Shown here: one piece after another, positions 27,887-42,800 of the stretch
Layout of the letters: each line of letters starts with the position of its first letter
Position numbering within the stretch: the stretch's first letter is position 1
Source: JAHFTY01 sp964584785
GTDB lineage: Bacteria > Acidobacteriota > Terriglobia > 20CM-2-55-15
Reading direction: 5' to 3'
Assembly (NCBI GenBank): GCA_964584785.1
Contig: CAZPBY010000001.1
Location: 1-64,000 of the forward strand
DNA length: 64,000 nt
Position numbers and translations under genes: made by a program
The notes under the pieces: model-generated
Databases searched by the model: none
What the model was told of the DNA's origin: nothing
What the model saw: only the letters and a program-made list of their open reading frames with translations

Positions 27887-30800
27887 ATGATCTTTGCGGT
27901 GGCCCTTTGGAATCGGCTCATCGATGCTGTACGGAAGCGGCACGCACGTGTGCGGACAAGGCCATCGCTGTTCCGCCTTGAAACTCTCGAAGATCGGTGC
28001 CTCCTGAGCGGGGATGTTCTCGCCGTAACGCCTCCGGATGCGCCGAGTCCCGCAATTCCCGCAATCGTTCAGCAGCTGGAAGCCAACGCGTTTGCGATCG
28101 ACTTCAGTGGCGCTGCCGCAGCGAGTTCAGGACAGACGTTCTACCTGAATTTCGCCGGTGCTTCCGGAGTTACCTATGACGGTCCGGTTCGCGTCGCCAA
28201 CATTGACGTGAAGCCTTTTCAACTGCCGGCGGGACTTGAAACGGATCGAAACGCATTCATCAGTTCCATCATCACTTCTTTGAATGCGCAGTTCTCCGCT
28301 TCCGGCGTCACGTTCACCGCGACGCGCCCTGACGGGAACACGAACTATTCGACCGTCTATGTGGGTGGCGACGACAGCGCGTTTTCCGAGTTCGGTTCCT
28401 TCAAGGGGCTCGCCGAAAAGGTCGACGTTGGGAATCAGGACCGAAGCGATGACGCGTTCGTGTTCAACGACGGGATTTTCGAGCACGGTATGAGTGTCGA
28501 CGCATACGCATCGGCGCTTGCCGCGGTTATTGCGCATGAATCCGGTCACCTGCTCGGCTACGAACACGCGGATGGCGAGACGGCAGGATTTGCGGCAGTC
28601 GCCGACGGGACGCCGGCGGTCCCGCCTCCCGGCGCGACAATCACGGTGAACAGCCCGACCGTGAGCGGGGAAGGAAAGCTGTCACTGGCGGATGCCATTC
28701 GCATCGCAAACGGAGAACTTGCCGTGAGCCAGGACTGGCGGGATCACGGCCTCGTCGTTGGGAATCCTACTGCGTTCAGCCTCGATAGCATCATATTCGC
28801 GTTGCCGGGCGACGGCGTGCGGAAGATTTTCGCGCCCCAGGGCGGCTTACCGTTTATCACCGATGCCCTGTTTATCGACGGCACCCGCCAACCGGGTTGG
28901 GACCCGGCGACACAGATGCCGATCGTCGAAATCGATGCAAGCGCCGGAGGAGCCAATAAGATCGGACGCCCAGCTGCCGGTCTGGAGATTGTCGGCGGAA
29001 ACAGTACGGTCAAGGGTTTGATCATCGGCGGTGCTCCGGGTGACGGCATTCTCATCCGCAACGGCGGTGGGAACACGATCATCGGCAATTTCGTGGGTAC
29101 TGACCCGTCAGGCAGTGGCATTTTCGCCAATCAAGGTGATGGGATTAAGATACTGGACTCCGCCAACAACACGATCGGCGGCCGCCTCTACGAACCAGGC
29201 GAGCGTAATGTGATTTCGGGTAATTCCGGAAACGGCGTTGCGATTCTTGATGGGGCGTCCACCGGAAATCATGTCCTCGGTAATTTCATCGGCACCAATC
29301 TCAACGGCGATGGAGTTCTTCCGAATGGTATTCACGGTGTACTCATCAGTGCCCTCGCCGGGCGGACGGACTACGCGTCGGGTAACTTTATCGGCGCTCC
29401 GCTTACCAATAAGGGAAACGTCATCTCCGGAAATAAGTTTTCCGGAGTGCTCGTCCTTCGCGGCACCGGCAATCTCATCCAGAACAACTTCATCGGCACA
29501 ACGAAGGACGGCGAGGGGGTTTTAGCAAACGGTCTCGACGGTATCAGTGTTCTGGATGCGCCGAACACGCTGATCGGCGGTTTGGAAGCGTTGGCCGGAA
29601 ATGTGATTGCGGGAAATGCGAATGACGGAATCAACATCGTCGGTAATGGCGCGAAAGCAACGGGTATTTTTCAAAACGCCATCGGCACCGATCTTGCGCG
29701 CGAAAAAGCTCTAGGCAACGGCCATGACGGCGTGTTCGTTGGCGCGTATGGGAATTCGGTGTTTTTGTCCATACCTGGGCCGGCGACGGAACCGCCGGTT
29801 ACCGGCGCCCCATCCGATACGCGCATCGGAGGAGAACTCGCCTTCGCACACAACTACATTTACGGGAATGGCCGCGACGGCGTTCGTATAGCCGACGGCG
29901 CGACGGGCACGATCATCCAGGGCAACTACATCGGCATCAGCATTTTCAATTTACCTCGGGGCAACGCCGGAGACGGCGTCGCCATCATCGGTTCGCCGAA
30001 CACCACGGTCGGCGGAGTTGTCGATGCAGCGCATCTGATTTTTCCGAACAATGTCATTTCAGCGAACGGCGGCGATGGCGTGAGCATTACCGGTACGGGC
30101 GCGATCAACAATCACGTTCTCGGTAACTATATCGGCACTGACGATGACGGCGAGGGGACGGGCACCGCGTCATTCCCGCTCGGCAACAAAGGCAACGGCG
30201 TCTCCATTGTCGACGCAGGCGCCTTCCTGCTTCCTTCCGGAAATGTCATTGGAGATACGACGACAGGCGGACGCAATGTGATTTCCGGGAATGCGCTCTA
30301 CGGCGTTCTGATTAAGGGTAAAGCGTCCATCGGGAACATCGTTGTTGGAAATCACATCGGCACCGATCTGGAGGGTAGGTACGCGTTAGGTAATAAGGCG
30401 AGCGGCGTGGGCGTTTTGGCGTCCGCCTCCGGAAACATCATCGGCGGCGATTCGGCCGCCGCCCGCAATGTGATTTCGGGTAATTCTCAGGCCGGCGTCA
30501 TCATTTCCTTTGGAGCCTTCCAAAATAAAGTCTGGGGAAATTTCATTGGTACGAATGCGTCCGGCAATGCGGCAATACCGAATCAGGTATACGGCGTCCA
30601 CGTTCTTGGCGCATCCGATAACGACATCGGCGGGCTGACAACGAAGCCAGGCGTAGCGCCGGGAAATGTGATTTCCGGCAACAAAGGCACTGCCGTAACT
30701 ATTGAGTCACGCGATTCCTTGCATGATTCATTTAACGTCGGCCCCACCGAATCGAACCGCGTCCGTGGAAACATCATCGGTTTGGATGCATCCGGTGTCA

Positions 30801-33800
30801 CCGCAATAGAAAATGTCGGAGCGGTGTCCGTTTTTGACGCGGACAAAAACACGATCGGCGGGAAGACAGTTTCCGAGCGCAATGTTATTTCCGGAAACAT
30901 CGGCGACGGAGTTTCCTTTATCGGCGGCAAAGACAATGTGGTACTGGGGAATTTCATCGGCACCGATATTACTGGAACGCTGCCCAGGCCAAACTTCGGG
31001 AACGGAGTTTCCGTTAATGACGCGTTTGCCACCGTCGGCGGTCTGGACGCCGGATCCGGGAATCTGGTTTCAGGCAACGAAAAAAACGGTATCGAGCTTT
31101 CATTCAGCTTCTTTGTTGACGATGGCAGGACCCACGCCGTAGTGCAGGGCAATTATGTGGGCACGGATGTCACGGGTAATTCTGTGATACCCAACCAGTT
31201 GGATGGGATTCTCATTCTCAAATCCGACGAAAACACCGTCGGCGGCCTGACAGCGGGCGCACGCAATGTTATTTCGGGCAATCTTCGTTACGGAGTGGAG
31301 ATCACTGCCAGTCCCCAGCCGGTCGAAATCCAGAGCGAACAAAATCGCGTGCAGGGAAATTATATTGGAGTCGGTGCCGATGGCATCACCGCTGTCGGCA
31401 ATGAATTGGGCGGCATCTTCATTGAAAACTCGCATGACAACTTCATCGGCGGCGATGAAGCCGGAGCCGGCAACATCATTGCGCACAACGGAAGCGAAAT
31501 CCGGCAGAAAGCCCATGGCGTGGAGGTGGCGTCCGGCACGAGCAATCTGATTTCGCACAATTCCATTTTCGACAATACCGGACGTGGAATCGATCTCGGC
31601 AACGACTCGTTCACTGCCAATGATCTTGGAGACGACGACCTCGGCGCGAACAATCTGCAAAACTACCCCGTCGTGGTTTTCATCCAATTCACAGCCACGA
31701 AGACCGTCACGTGGGACCTCCGCAGCACGCCACGTTCGTTATTTAAAGTCGAATTTTTCAGTAATGACACGCCGGATCCTTCCGGCTATGGAGAGGGGAA
31801 GACGTTTCTGACATCAACGGTTGTGACGACCGATAGTGACGGCTTTGTTGAATTTTCAGAGACGTTCCCACTTTCCGTTGGACTTATATCCGCTACGGCG
31901 ACCGACGCTAAGGGCAACACTTCCGAGTTTTCAATGGTGGACTCGGATGCGGATGGGATCGCCGACGCCTGGGAAGATCCGGCAATCAGCAACAAACACA
32001 ACATCGACGTGAATGGAGACGGCGTTATCAGTGGCGCCATCGACATCGATGAAGACGGAATTCCAGATCTGGAGCTGCCCGGCGCAAATCCGGAACACAA
32101 GGATCTGTACATCGAGGTCGATGCCATGATCGGCCGCGTGCCGGATCCGAACGTATTGCCTGCCGTCGAAGCTGCCTTTGCGGCTGCTCCTGCCTTATCC
32201 GTGAACAACCCGGATGGAAAGCCGGGCATCACCTTGCACGCGATCCTGGATGAGAAAAACCTGCCGCTGTTTCCGTTCTTTCTGACCGACCAGACTCCAG
32301 GCTTTTGGCCGGAATTTGACGCGGTCAAGAGCCTTCATTTCGGTACAGTGGCTGAACATGGTAATCCGAGCGCGTTGGCTGCGAAAGCTCTGGTTTACCG
32401 CTACGCTTTGTTTGCGGACAGCTTCGGTTTAACAAGTGCCGGCGGCATTTCCGAACTCGCGCAGCATGACGGGCAAGGCTTCGGAGGCAACGACATCCTG
32501 CTTGCAACGGGCACGCGGTTCAGGCTCTCCGCCGTTGATGGAGACGGTAACCCGAGCGGCAATCGCGGTGGCGAGACACTGGACCAGGAAGCCGCGTTCA
32601 TGCACGAGCTTGGCCACAGCCTGGGCCTGTTTCACGCGGGCGACCGGCCGGATATCGAGAATTACAAACCCAACTACCACAGCATCATGAATTATCTATG
32701 GAGCGATCCCGCTCCATGGATGGACGAGGACTCCAACCAGAACGGTATCCAGGATTTCTGGGACATTAACGGCAACGGCATCAAGGATCCTTTTGAGCCC
32801 TATACCGAAGTCGATCGCAACGGCAACGGCTGGCACGCGACCGACACCACGTTCCACCTTACCTATTCCAATTACGCCTTTAACGACCTTGCTGAATCTT
32901 CGCTCGATGAACTGTTCGGGATCGGTGGGGATAAAGGCGACTGGGTTTTGACGGGGCCGGAAGTCGATGGCAATTTCCGCATCGTTCCTGAATCCGGCCC
33001 TGTGGACTGGAATTTAAATGGGAACATCGACCTCCTCCCGGTGGCTGCGGATCTGAATTCCATTCAGACGAACACTGGTCTCGGGCAGGTGTTGCACGGT
33101 TCAGAAGACTGGTCGCATTTGCGATTTTATTTCCGAGAGTTGCCGCAATTCCAGGAGGGGAAGCACGGCACGGAGTTCGCGCTCGATCACATCACCGTGC
33201 AAACGGAGGAAATGCTGGATTCGCTCGGCGACGAGCCCGGCTTCTTCCAATTCAGTCAGACCAACAGTTTTCAGGTCGATGAGTCCGCCGGATTTGCCAC
33301 TGTGGTTGTCACACGCGCGGGCGGGACTGTCGGGGCTGTCTCGGTGGACTACTCCACATCCGATGGCACCGCCCTGTCCGGTTCCGATTACACCGCGACG
33401 AGTGGGACGCTTACTTTCGCAAATGGGGAGTATCTGAAGAGTTTCGATATCCCCATTCTGAATGATGCCTCGAGCGAGAGTACCGAGACGTTCCACGTGA
33501 GTTTGAGTCATCCGACCGGAGGCGCGAATATCGGAGGCCCTCGCACTTCGGCCGACATCAAGATTTTCGACGACGACGGCCATGGGAATTTCCAGTTCAG
33601 CAATCCTGCGTATCTTGTGAATGAGACCGATCACACCTTGACGGTTACGGTTAATCGAACGGGCGGGACCAATGGTGCGGCATCGGTGCATTTTGCGACG
33701 CAGGATCTCAATGCGAAGGCTGGGCAAGATTACACCGCCACATCGGGAACTCTGAACTTCGCCAACGGCGAATCCAGCAAGACGTTCACGGTTACAATCC

Positions 33801-36800
33801 TCGACGATGCGATCGTCGAAGGGACCGAGGCTTTCAACGTTCTGCTCAGCAATCCCAGCGGAAGCACCGGTCTTGGGTCCATCAGCAACGCCCTTGTCAT
33901 TATCAAAGACGTCGAGGCCGGCGTGTTGCAGTTCAGCGATCCCGTCTATGTGATCGGAGAAGCCGGGGCCACGGCGACCGTTACCGTGACGCGCACCAAC
34001 GGGTCGGATGGGACTGTGTCGGTGAACTACGCCACCTCGAACGGCAGTGCAGTCGCAGGTTCCGACTACACTCCGGCGTCAGGCACGCTGACCTTTAACG
34101 ATGGCGAAACCGTTAAGCGCTTCACCATTTCGATCGCAAACGATGCCATTGCCGAAACCACCGAGACTCTGAACCTGACGCTGAGCAATCCCGCAGGCGG
34201 GGCGGTTCTGGGCGCTGCAAAGACCGCTCAGGTTGAAATCCTCGACGATGAGCCCCCCGCCTTTGCGTTCCATGCCGTGTCGTATGACGTCAACGAAAAT
34301 GGCGGGACGGCAACAATTCAGGTCGACCGCCTGGGCACGCTCGCCGCGGCTGGTTCTGTGACTTTCGCTACCGTCGATGGCACGGCGAAGGCTGGCGCGG
34401 ACTACGTACCGGCAAACGGTACGATCCAATTCGCCGGAGGCGATAGCAGCAAAACATTCACCGTCACCGTGATTGACGACCAACTGGGAGAGGGAATCAA
34501 AACACTCCAGGTCGTCCTCAGTAATCCCAACTCGGGCACGCAAGTGGCGAGTCCTTCCACCGCGACCGTGAGAATTATTGACGATGAGACCGTCAACGCT
34601 TCCACCTTTGTGGTGACCAATACGAATGACAGCGGCGCCGGTTCGTTGCGGCAGGCCATCCTTGATGCAAACGCGCATGCCGGCACGGACTTCATCACAT
34701 TCAACATTCCGGGCGCGGGAGTTCACACGATCCGGCCGGCGTTCCCGTTTCCGACCATAACGAGCCCCGTGACGATTGACGGTTACTCACAGCCCGGCGC
34801 CGCCCCAAACACGTTGGTGTTTGGAGACAACGCAGTTCTGACGATCGAGCTGGACGGCAGCAGTCTCAGCGACGCTGAAATTCAGATTACGGCAGGCAAC
34901 AGCATCGTGCGCGGGCTGACGTTCAATCGAAATTCGGGAACAGCGATCCTGATCGACGGCAACGGCGGAAATCTGATTGCCGGCAACTTCATCGGTCCGG
35001 ATACGACCGGCATGGTCGACATCACGAACGGGGGTGGGATAGCGATCGGGAATAACAGCTTTAACTCCGGCCACTCCTCCAATAATGTGATTGGCGGGTC
35101 TTCGCCGGAGTTGCGGAATGTCATCTCCGGCAACGGCACGGGCATATTCATCTTCAGTGATCCGAGAACTGGCGATAGTGATCCGAGAACTGGCGAGGCC
35201 TTACAGTCGCGAGGCAATAAGATTCTCGGCAATTACATCGGCGTCGCTGCGGACGGTCAGAGCCCCCTCGGTAACTTCACAGGTATCGTTATCAACACTG
35301 GCGAATTCCGTACCGGAACAACGGCGGGCAACACGATTGGAGGTATCGGGGCTGGAGAAGGCAACATCATCGCCTATAACTTCAATGTCGGAGTCGCCGT
35401 TAGTGCAGGCTATGGCAATTCCATCCGGGGCAATTCGATTTTCGCCAACAGTTCACATCAGGACCCACTCCACAGCTTCGTCGGAATTGCATTGTCGAAT
35501 CAGAATCCAGTGGGAACGTTTTCGAGTCAGCTCGCCGTTAACGATCCCCTGGATGCGGACACCGGCAATTTGCTGATCCGTTTCGCCGACAATTCGACCC
35601 TTCTTCTTGCCGGCGCCAACCGGGGACAGAACTACCCGGCCTTGTCGTCAGCTGTGCTGGCGAACGGCCAGATCACCATTACGGGCCGGCTGGACAGCAC
35701 TCCCAAAACGACGTATCAAATCGATCTCTTCGCGAATGACGTTAGTAATCCCACGGGATACGGCGAAGGGCAGACCTATATCGGAACCACGTCCGTAACA
35801 AGCGATGTCCTGGGCCATGCCGAGTTCTCGATGACACTGCCGGTGAATATTCCGAACGTGCACTTCATCACCGCGACCGCCACGGACCCGGGAAACAATA
35901 CGTCGGAATTCTCCCAGCGATTGACGGTGAACCAGACGCTCGGAAACGTCTACACCGTGAACACGACGGACGATCATGATGACGGCGTGGCCGACGCGCA
36001 GGACACCACGCTGCGTGAGGCGATTCTGGCGGCCAATAACCATCCGGGGCCGGACACGATCAACTTCAATATTCCTGGAAGCGGTGTCCACACGATCACG
36101 CTGCTCTCCGCTCTCCCGCCGATCAGCGATCCGGTGACGATCGATGGTTACACACAGCCCGGAGCAAAGCCGAATTCCCAGACCAACGGCTTTGATGGCG
36201 TGCTGCTGATTGAGATCACGATCAATCCATCCAGTAGTATCCCTACAGGGCTAACGCTTTCCGGCGGCAATAGCACGATCCGCGGTCTCGTCATCAATCA
36301 AATGCCGTATGGGATCGCTGTGGAGGGCGGCGGCTACAATTTGATCGAAGGAAACATCATCGGCGTTGATCCGACGGGAAATCTGGTTCGTTCGAACTCG
36401 ACCATTCTTGTGGCCGATTCCAGTAACAACACGATCGGCGGAAGTACTCCCGATGCCCGGAACATCGTTTGGGGAGTGGGTCTGGTCAGCGGGGCGAATA
36501 ACAATCGCGTTCAGGGCAATTACATCGGCGTGCGCGCGAACGGGATCAGCAAACTGGGGGCGTTCAGCAGCGGCTACGGCGTCGACATCGGGCGATCGTC
36601 GTATAACCTGATCGGTGGGACGGCGGCCGGGGAAAAGAACGTGATCTTCGGCACAGTCAACATTTCCGGCCAGCCATTTTTCAGCGGAGCCGTTGACTAC
36701 AGCTTCACCTCGAGCCTGTATAACCGGATCCTGGGGAATCTCATCGGTGTCGGAATTTTCAACTCCGTCCCACTTGGAAACGATAGTCGCGGTGTCAACA

Positions 36801-39800
36801 TTTACGGCAACGTCAAGGGCACACAGATCGGTGGTATCGAGCCGGGGGCCGGAAATGTCATCGCGTCTAACGGGCAGGAAGGAATCGTCATGGACGCGGG
36901 ATTTGATACGACGACGAACCTTCCGACCGAGCCCGAAAGCAATACCATCCGCGGCAATTCGATTTTTGCGAACGGCCTTCTGGGTATCGATCTCATCGGC
37001 GACATCTATTCATCCTATGTCTCGGGAGTAACGCGCAATGACAACACCGATCTGGCCGTCGGCCCGAACCATCTTCAGAACTTTCCGGTGCTGTCCTCGG
37101 CGATCAGTTCGAACGGAAGCACCGTTATTCAGGGCCGATTGACCAGTACGCCCAACAGAACATTCCAGATCGATTTCTACAGCAGCTTTGCGATGGATCC
37201 GTCGGGCTACGGAGAAGGGCAGACCTATATCGGCACGATGCCGACGACAACCGATGCGACCGGCCACGCCAGCTTTAACGCGCTGCTGCCGGTCTCCGTG
37301 CCCGATGGCTATTTCATCACGGCAACGGCGACCAATTCAGCGGGTGACACATCCGAGTTTTCTCAACGCATCCGAATCGGCGATACGCCTGGAAGCGTCT
37401 TCGTCGTCAACAAGGCGGACGATCACGACGATGGCATAGCCGACGCCAATGACACCACGCTGCGTGAGGCGATTCTCGCCGCCAACAACCATCCGGGACA
37501 CGACACGATTCTTTTCAACATTCCCGGAAGCGGCGTCCAGACGATCTTCTTTCAGCGGGACCTGCCGCCGATCAGCGATCCGGTGACAATCGATGGCTAT
37601 TCCCAGCCCGGCGCCAGTCCGAACACGCTGGCGGACGGCGATAATGCCGTGCTTCTCATCCAACTCCAGGGCAATTTGCAGAATACTTTCACGGGACTCG
37701 ATATCCGCGCGGGTGATTCGACTATTCGCGGTCTGGTGTTCAACGGTTTCCCGACTATTTTCATCGCCGAAAACGGCGGAAACAAGATCGAAGGCAATTT
37801 CATCGGAGTGGATCCCGCGGGTACGACCGCCACTGGCACCAATACTTTTGTCACTATCTTCGCTTCGTCCAACAACGTGATCGGCGGCACTACGCCCGAT
37901 ACGAGAAACGTCATCGCCGGCAACGGGAGCATTATCGGGATCAGCGGAGGTAATGGACCGGCGATCATTCCGAATAAGGTCCAGTTTTACGCGGCTTCAG
38001 GAAATCTGATCGAGGGAAATTTCATCGGGACCGACAGGACGGGAACGATCGCTCTCGGCTCACAGGGAATCATCGTCAGCGGTTCGGGCAATAACGTCAT
38101 CGGCGGGCTCACGGCTGGAGCGCGGAACGTTGTCAACCAGGTGATCTTGAACGGGAGCGCTGTCCCGGGCACTCCGACGAACAACGTCGTCGAGGGCAAC
38201 TACATCGACACGGACGTTACCGGTCGAGTGAGACTAGGCGCCGGCGGCATCTTTACCAACGATGTTGGGAGCATCATTGGTGGAACAGTTGCGGGCGCGG
38301 GCAATGTCATTGGCGCAACGATCTTCCTCGGCGCAGATGTGAACACTTCTTCAACGGCGGGCAGCCACATCGTTCAGGGGAATTACATCGGTGTCGCCAG
38401 CGACGGCCTATCGGCGTTGGGCAATCCGGGAGATGGGCTCCAAATCTACAGTTCCGGCAATACGATCGGAGGCCTGACGCCTGGCTCGGCCAACATTGTC
38501 TCCGGCAATGGCGGAAACGGTATTTCGATGTCCGGAGTTTTTGCGGATCCTCGGTTCGGCGGTAATCGTCCTTCCAGCGGGAATCTCATTCAAGGCAACT
38601 TTATCGGCACGCAGGCTGACGGCGTTAGCCCGCTCCCGAATCTCGGGGATGGAATTGCGGTCCTTCCGGACTTCAATGGAAATAGCGCCGCCGTTGGCGC
38701 TCTGAACAGCACCATCGGCGGCACTGCGGCCGGCGCCGGAAACGTGATCGCGTTCAATGGCGGAAATGGTGTGAACCTGAACGGCGGCACGGCAACTGCC
38801 GGAACCGGAATTGCGATCCTCGGCAACTCGATCTACTCCAACGGCAAGCTCGGCATTGACCTGAAGGGCAACGGCCCCACGCTCAACGATGTCGGCGATT
38901 TCGACGGTGGTGACAATAATCTGCAGAATTTCCCGGTGCTGACATCCGTCACCAATAACGGCGGCAGCATCGTCATCAACGGCACGCTCAACAGCGCGCC
39001 CAACGCCACATACCGGCTCGAGTTCTTTGACAACGCGGCCTTTGATTCCTCAGGTTTTGGCGAAGGCGCTCGCTTCATCGGCGCTTTAAGCGTGAATACC
39101 GATGCGAGCGGCAACGCGTCGTTTACGGCGAACTTTAACGTAGCAGTGCCGTTGACGGATATCATCACGGCCACTGCAACCGATCCCGCCGGCAATACGT
39201 CGGAATTCTCGGGACGGCAGCCGAACACGAGCGCGGGCGCGACCGCCAATCTGTCGGTGACGAAAACCGATGATCCCGACCCGATTTTTGCGGGACAACT
39301 GCTGACCTATACGATTACGGTTACCAACAATGGTCCGGATCCGGCCACGCATGTGATTCTGCTGGATACGTTGCCTGGCGGTGTGGTATTCCAGTCTGCC
39401 ACTGCACCGCAGAGCGCCTTTGATCTGATCGGGAACACGGTTTTCGGCAACCTCGGCACGATCGCCAGCGGGTCTTCGGTAGTCGTGCACGTGAAAGTCG
39501 TCCCACTGACCGACGGCGTCGACACAAACACCGTGAGGGTCTCGAGCGATCAGTTCGACCCCGATACCACGAATAACAGCGCCAGCGCGAACACCACGAT
39601 CAACACGAGCGCGGATCTGTCCATCACGGAATCGACACCCATAACGGGCTCGGTCGGGGTCGGGAACATCGTGCAATTCACCATCGTGGTGAATAATAAC
39701 GGGCCGCTTTCGGCCTCCTCGGTGATCGTTACCGATACGCTGCCCGATTCTCTGACCTTCTCATTCTTTGGCGGCGATGTCAGCGGGACGCAATCGGGGA

Positions 39801-42800
39801 ACACGCTGACCTGGAACCTCGGGTTCCTTGGTTCCGGTGGGACGATAAGGCTCCTTGCGTTTGCCAGCCCCAACACGCCGGGTTCAATTAAGAATACCGT
39901 TCAGGTCAGCTCGAGCACATTCGATCCGAATCTCGCCAACAACAGCGCCGACGCCTCTGTTCTCGCTGTTCCGCAGGCGGATCTGACACTGACGGATACG
40001 GCTTCGCAGACCCTGATCAAAGCGGGTTCGCCATTGACTTACACGCTGACGGTCTTCAACAACGGACCATCGGATGCATCGAGCGTCGTTCTCGCGGATA
40101 CGCTGCCGGCCACGGTCACTTTCGACTCTGCGTCGGTCAGCCAGGGAAGCTTTGAGTTCGCCAACGGTGTGGTCCGGTTTGATGTCGGGACTCTTTCGCC
40201 ACGAGCCACGATGACCGCTCGTGTCTCGGTGATTCCGAATGTCGGCGGCACCATCCTGACGAATTCGGCGAGTGTCACGGAGACCAGCCTCGATCCCAAC
40301 CTGGGCGATAACGTTGCCACCGCGACGACGTTTGTGCTTCCCTCAGGAACTTTTTCGGCACTCTATGGCGTCACCCAGAGCGGCGGCGGACCGAGTAAGC
40401 TTTACTCCATAGATCCGCTGACCGGAGCTGCGGCCCTGATTGGCCCGGTGGGCTTCAACCAGATCAGCGCGATCGATTTTGATCCGCGAACCGGCATCCT
40501 GTACGGCATAGGCCTGCGACCGAGCGATGGCGTGTCCGTTCTGATTACAATCAATGCAACGACCGGAGCCGGAACCGAGGTTGGGCCGACGCAGATTAAA
40601 TCAATCCATCAGGACTTTACAGCCACCGATATTTCGTTCCGCAACTCCGATGGCGTGCTGTTCGCTTACCTGCTCGGCCGCGAGGATCTGGCAACAGTGG
40701 ATATCCACACCGGGCACGCGACTCTGGTCGGATCTGCGTTTGTCGGTGGCGGCTCGGGGAACGGTCTCGCGTTCTCTCTGGGCGACACGCTATACCATGC
40801 CGACGACGAGAATGTCGATATCATCGATGCCTCAACCGGCCTGGTGACTTCGTCCGTGCAGTTGAACTATCCAGCCGATGAACGCTTTCCTCGCGTCAAC
40901 GCGATGGACTTCGATCCCAAAACCGGCGTCCCGGTTGCGTCGCTGAATACAAATGGCGGAAACCTTCTCGCGGTTCTCGACATTTCTGGCGGAGGGGTGG
41001 CCGTAATTGGTCCCACGGTTTCCGGCCTGGATGCGATCGCGTTCTTCGCCCAGCAGACTCCGGTGAATCGCGCTCCTGTTGCCGGCAACGATACTTACAT
41101 CACAAGCGAAGATGGCGACTTGAACGTTGACGTGACACATGGCGTGCTGGCGAACGATAGTGATCCGGACGGGAATACAATCAGCGCCATCCTGGTATCG
41201 AGCGTACAGCACGGTACACTGGCCCTCAACGCCAACGGCTCGTTTACCTACACGCCCGCGTCCAACTACAACGGTCCGGATGCGTTCAGCTACAAAGCCA
41301 ACGACGGGCAGTCGTCCGATAATCTGTCGAATGTCGCGACGGTGAACATCACGGTCAACTCCGTGAATGATGCGCCGCAGGGAACGAGCAAGACCGTCAC
41401 GACGCTGGAAGATACGGCCTACACATTCACGACTGCGGACTTTGGTTTCTCCGATCCGAACGACACACCCGCCGACACTTTGTTGGCGGTCAAGGTCACA
41501 ACGCTGCCGGGTGCGGGCTCCCTGAAGAACAACGGCGTCGCTGTGACGTTGGGCCAGTTCATTCCGGTTGCGGATATCAACGCAGGCAAACTGATTTTCA
41601 CGCCAACCGCGAACGGCAACGGAGCACCATTCTCAACGTTCACGTTCCAGGTTCAGGATAGTGGCGGTACTGCCAACGGTGGTATCGATCTCGATCCGGC
41701 GCCGAAGACGATCACAATCAATGTCACGCCGGTCAACGACGCGCCGGTGGGGGCAAATAAGATCGTCACCACACTGGAGGACACCGCCTATACCTTCACG
41801 GCTGCAGACTTCGGCTTCTCCGATCCGAACGACACACCAGCCGATGCCTTCCTCGCGGTGAAGATCACCACGCTGCCGGGTACGGGTACGCTGAAGAACA
41901 ATGACGTCGCAGTTACGTTGGGCCAGTTCATTCCGGTTGCGGATATCAACGCAGGCAAACTGATTTTCACGCCAACCGCGAACGGCAACGGAGCACCATT
42001 CTCAACGTTCACGTTCCAGGTTCAGGATAGTGGCGGTACTGCCAACGGTGGTATCGATCNNNNNNNNNNNNNNNNNNNNNNNNNNNNNNNNNNNNNNNNN
42101 NNNNNNNNNNNNNNNNNNNNNNNNNNNNNNNNNNNNNNNNNNNNNNNNNNNNNNNNNNNCGTTCACGTTCCAGGTTCAGGATAGTGGCGGTACGACCAAC
42201 GGTGGTGTCGATCTCGACCAGGCCTACAAGACAACCCCCATCAACGCCACGCCGATCAACGACGCGCCAGTGGGAACGAGCAAGACAGTTACGACGCTGG
42301 AAGATACTGCCTACACGTTCACGACTGTGGACTTTGGTTTCTCCGATCCGAACGACACACCCGCCGACGCTTTGGTCGCGGCGAAGATCACCTCACTGCC
42401 GGGTGCGGGCTCCCTGAAGAACAATGGCGTCGCTGTTACCCTAGGCCAGTTCATTCCCGTTACGGATATCAACGCGGGCAAGCTGACCTACACGCCGACG
42501 GCAAATGGTAACGGCCTGGCTTTCGCGACGTTCACGTTCCAGGTTCAGGATAGTGGCGGTACTGCCAACGGTGGTATCGATCTCGACCCGGCGCCGAAGA
42601 CGATCACCATCAATGTCACGCCGGTCAACGACGCGCCCGTAGCGGCCGACGACAGCGTGACGACGGATGAGGACACCTCCGTAGTAATCAATGTCATCAA
42701 CAACGACACGGATGTTGACGGTACCGTCAATCCGGCGACCGTGACGATTACTTCCACCGTTGCACATGGTTCCTTGAGTGTGAACCCGTCGACAGGAGCC

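Noticed and set aside
41399..42659. Tandem repeats as a possible CRISPR array
   Set aside because: Units are 369 bp, in frame, and encode cadherin-like domains; there are no short repeats with unique spacers and no cas genes.
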